Below are positions 8,851 to 10,053 of a DNA stretch of 10,053 bases, piece by piece (the stretch's first letter is position 1; each line of letters starts with the position of its first letter). Below the pieces are notes generated by a model that searched no databases, was not told the origin of the DNA, and saw nothing but the letters and a program-made list of their open reading frames with translations. Origin of the DNA: Bondarzewia mesenterica. Its lineage: Eukaryota > Basidiomycota > Agaricomycetes > Russulales > Bondarzewiaceae. The stretch covers positions 1-10,053 of the forward strand of contig SGPL01000862.1 in assembly GCA_004802705.1 (NCBI GenBank), read 5' to 3'. Made by a program: the position numbers and the translations under genes.

Positions 8851-9159
8851 ACATTGCTGCAACCTTTGACTTTGCTCCTCTACCTCTAAACACCGCGTTT
8901 CATCTCTATATCCTATCCATCCTCCCGTTCTATAACCTCTCAGACCTTTAACCCAAATATCGCACCGACTTCGTACCTTCATCGGAACATCGCTCCGATA
9001 TCGCACTTGATCGCACACTCTCATTCCTCCTTCGTACCTATCTACTCACACACCTGTGTCTTTGCAGCAGACGTCCACTCGACTCATCCTCTTGCACATC
9101 ACCTGTGGTGTCTTCTGGGGTGTTGTTTCTCCCCTAGGGGCATCACGAGTGTATCATTT

Positions 9160-9178
9160 TGGAGCCCACCACGAGGGG
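9160..9178 (+). promoter_or_regulatory. Candidate primer-binding site
   Basis: Three bases after the LTR end (TTT), the sequence TGGAGCCCACCACGAGGGG starts with the TGG expected to pair with the CCA end of a tRNA. The spacing after the LTR fits a Ty3/gypsy primer-binding site. I could not assign the tRNA. The adjacent LTR is in the same orientation, as needed for minus-strand DNA priming. Confidence 0.55.
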
Positions 9179-9207
9179 TGAGTTTTCAAGATTGCTGCTA
9201 AAGGCCA

Positions 9208-9579
9208 ATGCCGTCTATCTCGACCTACTGCTGCTCACGATCTTCAACAAGAATTTATTGCCATTTTCCAAAACCCTCAGAATCTCGCCGACACTTCGCT
9301 CTTCTCAGACGATGATATTGTACCAGAGCACCTCTCTCATCACTACCTTCTGTCGTCACCATCTCTATCTCTACTTTGCAACCTATCGATACCTCTTACT
9401 ATACAACTCCACCTGTTTCGCCACCTCCGACGTCACCACTAGATTCTGATTAGTCTTCGCTCGATTTATCACCCTGACTCCATTACACTCCTCTTCCTAG
9501 CAATTTCAGATCACAACAACCATCCATTACAACACAAGTCATTATCCGCTCAACTATGGCTCCTTCAATGCCTACACGC
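9208..9579 (+). pseudogene. gag: Inverted N-terminal part of gag
   Basis: Coding-like peptide runs in two plus-strand frames: FIAIFQNPQNLADTSLFSDD in one (within 9182-9442), then DTSYYTTPPVSPPPTSPLDS followed by a stop and more sequence leading in frame to MAPSMPTR at 9556-9579. The ATG at 9208 or the ATG at 9556 could be the original start. The in-frame stops (a TAG after PLDSD and a TGA after SLDLSP) fit CAG-to-TAG and CGA-to-TGA. The fragment ends at an Arg codon, while the minus-strand gag resumes at 8096 with Arg-Gly-Asp-Arg-Thr. The two pieces look like one gene split at this codon. That the part before 9556 is coding is inference. Confidence 0.55.
9576..9579. repeat. Candidate 4-bp target-site duplication, copy 2
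   Basis: ACGC ends the inverted gag fragment and directly precedes the inverted LTR start at 9580. It is the partner of ACGT at 8094-8097 when both are read in the gag sense direction. Confidence 0.5.
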
Positions 9580-10053
9580 TGTTACACTCGTGATGCCCCT
9601 AGGGGAGAAACAACACCCCAGAAGACACCACAGGTGATGTGCAAGAGGATGAGTCGAGTGGACGTCTGCTGCAAAGACACAGGTGTGTGAGTAGATAGGT
9701 ACGAAGGAGGAATGAGAGTGTGCGATCAAGTGCGATATCGGAGCGATGTTCCGATGAAGGTACGAAGTCGGTGCGATATTTGGGTCAAAGGTCTGAGAGG
9801 TTATAGAACGGGAGGATGGATAGGATATAGAGATGAAACGCGGTGTTTAGAGGTAGAGGAGCAAAGTCAAAGGTTGCAGCAATGTTGAAGGTCGCAGTAA
9901 GTCGCAGCAAAAGCAAAGTCAAAGTCGCAGGGTCGCAGGTCGCAGTCGCAGTTCGCACAGGTGAAATGAGGTCTGAAGTCCATAGACTGATCTGTTATTT
10001 TGCAGAGACATATCGTAGCTTATATACTGAGTGGGGAGCAGAGAAGGGAGAGC
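9580..10053 (-). repeat. LTR in minus orientation, 3' part (truncated by window end)
   Basis: Read on the minus strand it ends CACGAGTGTAACA at 9580, the same terminus as the LTR at 9156 apart from one base. It covers the final 474 bp of the 1059-bp LTR. About 585 bp should lie beyond the window. It has no primer-binding site after its end in the current arrangement, so here it behaves as a 3' or solo LTR. A short plus-strand open frame running from gag into it (CYTRDAP) comes from LTR sequence. Confidence 0.9.
10020..10026 (-). promoter_or_regulatory. TATA box of the inverted LTR
   Basis: This is the reverse complement of TATATAA at 8710-8716. If active, it would drive transcription leftward through the LTR toward the inverted gag fragment, facing the promoter of the LTR at 8098. 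Confidence 0.55.

Larger units (their letters stand above)
8098..9156 (+). repeat. Complete LTR in plus orientation (1059 bp)
   Basis: The segment begins TGATGAGC and ends GTATCA, so it has TG...CA termini. Its first 161 bp are the reverse complement of 1-161, and its last 474 bp are the reverse complement of 9580-10053. A TATA box at 8710-8716 divides U3 from the transcribed part. U3 carries repeated TTTTGCGAT/GCAAT and GATATC motifs at about 8179-8235. The transcribed part carries a cluster of TGCGAC repeats. One base (8463) is undetermined. It is oriented opposite to the retroelement at 1-8097 and directly abuts that element's truncated gag. Confidence 0.88.
8683..10053. repeat. Large inverted repeat: two LTR halves around a 423-bp spacer
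   Basis: The arms 8683-9156 and 9580-10053 pair without gaps; paired coordinates sum to 18736. There are two mismatches, at 8950 (A here; the reverse complement of the other arm gives G) and at 9154 (T versus A). The inner edge is exactly the LTR terminus. The outer edge is set only by the window end, so the repeat probably extends further. Confidence 0.95.

Noticed and set aside
9007..9201. Small plus-strand open frame at the end of the LTR
   Set aside because: It lies within the LTR and crosses the LTR end into the primer-binding site. No coding signal was seen.
9556..9690. Plus-strand reading frame from MAPSMPTR onward into CYTRDAPRGE as the real gag continuation
   Set aside because: From 9580 on the bases are the reverse complement of the LTR end, so these residues are accidental, and the frame stops soon after.
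8683..10053. The palindrome as a pure fold-back sequencing or cloning artefact
   Set aside because: The inner edge coincides exactly with the LTR terminus on both sides and differs at two bases. A random fold-back would not respect the LTR boundary. It remains possible that the assembly around it is imperfect.
1..10053. CRISPR array, rRNA or tRNA gene, bacterial operon
   Set aside because: There are no regularly spaced repeats, no cloverleaf-like sequence that I could recognise, and the introns and element type are fungal.

Overview
The window is transposon-rich fungal DNA, most likely from an Agaricomycete (mushroom or wood-decay basidiomycete). This rests on three things: the class of Ty3/gypsy polyprotein, the short 50-85 nt introns with GTRAG donors and CTRAY-type branch points, and LTRs rich in TGCGA motifs. 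Species cannot be determined from this sequence. I see no intact host housekeeping gene. Family assignments are by eye; no database search was run.

Most of the window (1-8097) is one decayed Ty3/gypsy LTR retrotransposon on the minus strand. Read in its own direction it contains: gag with a CCHC zinc knuckle (8097 to 6945); a retropepsin-like region (6948 to 5815); reverse transcriptase (about 5838 to 4214); RNase H (about 4240 to 3870); integrase with HHCC and DDE motifs, then a GPY/F-type C-terminal module (about 3800 to 2243); a polypurine tract; about 2 kb of accessory DNA; a second polypurine tract; and the first 161 bp of a 3' LTR (161 to 1). Frameshifts and at least ten in-frame stops break the reading frame. 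Many of the stops look like CGA-to-TGA, as expected from C-to-T mutation at methylated CpG or a RIP-like process.

The accessory DNA between pol and the 3' LTR (162-2175) carries a spliced gene on the opposite (plus) strand. A four-exon model (385-490, 576-1141, 1194-1386, 1437-1741) keeps one frame for 389 codons apart from two TGA codons. It encodes an unrecognised protein with a charged helical region, a six-cysteine cluster and a helical C-terminus. A 35-bp direct repeat containing the polypurine tract and a small hairpin flanks this cargo.

The right end (8098-10053) holds the main structural oddity. A complete 1059-bp LTR in plus orientation (8098-9156) is followed by a primer-binding-site candidate and the N-terminal part of a gag gene (9157-9579). 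Next comes the same LTR in minus orientation (9580 to beyond 10053). The two LTRs are 472/474 identical over the part seen and end at the exact LTR terminus. The plus-strand gag fragment stops at the codon where the minus-strand gag begins, and the two break points share a 4-bp ACGC/ACGT sequence. The simplest reading is one gag gene whose 5' end was flipped between two inverted LTRs, either by self-integration of the cDNA or by LTR insertion followed by inversion.
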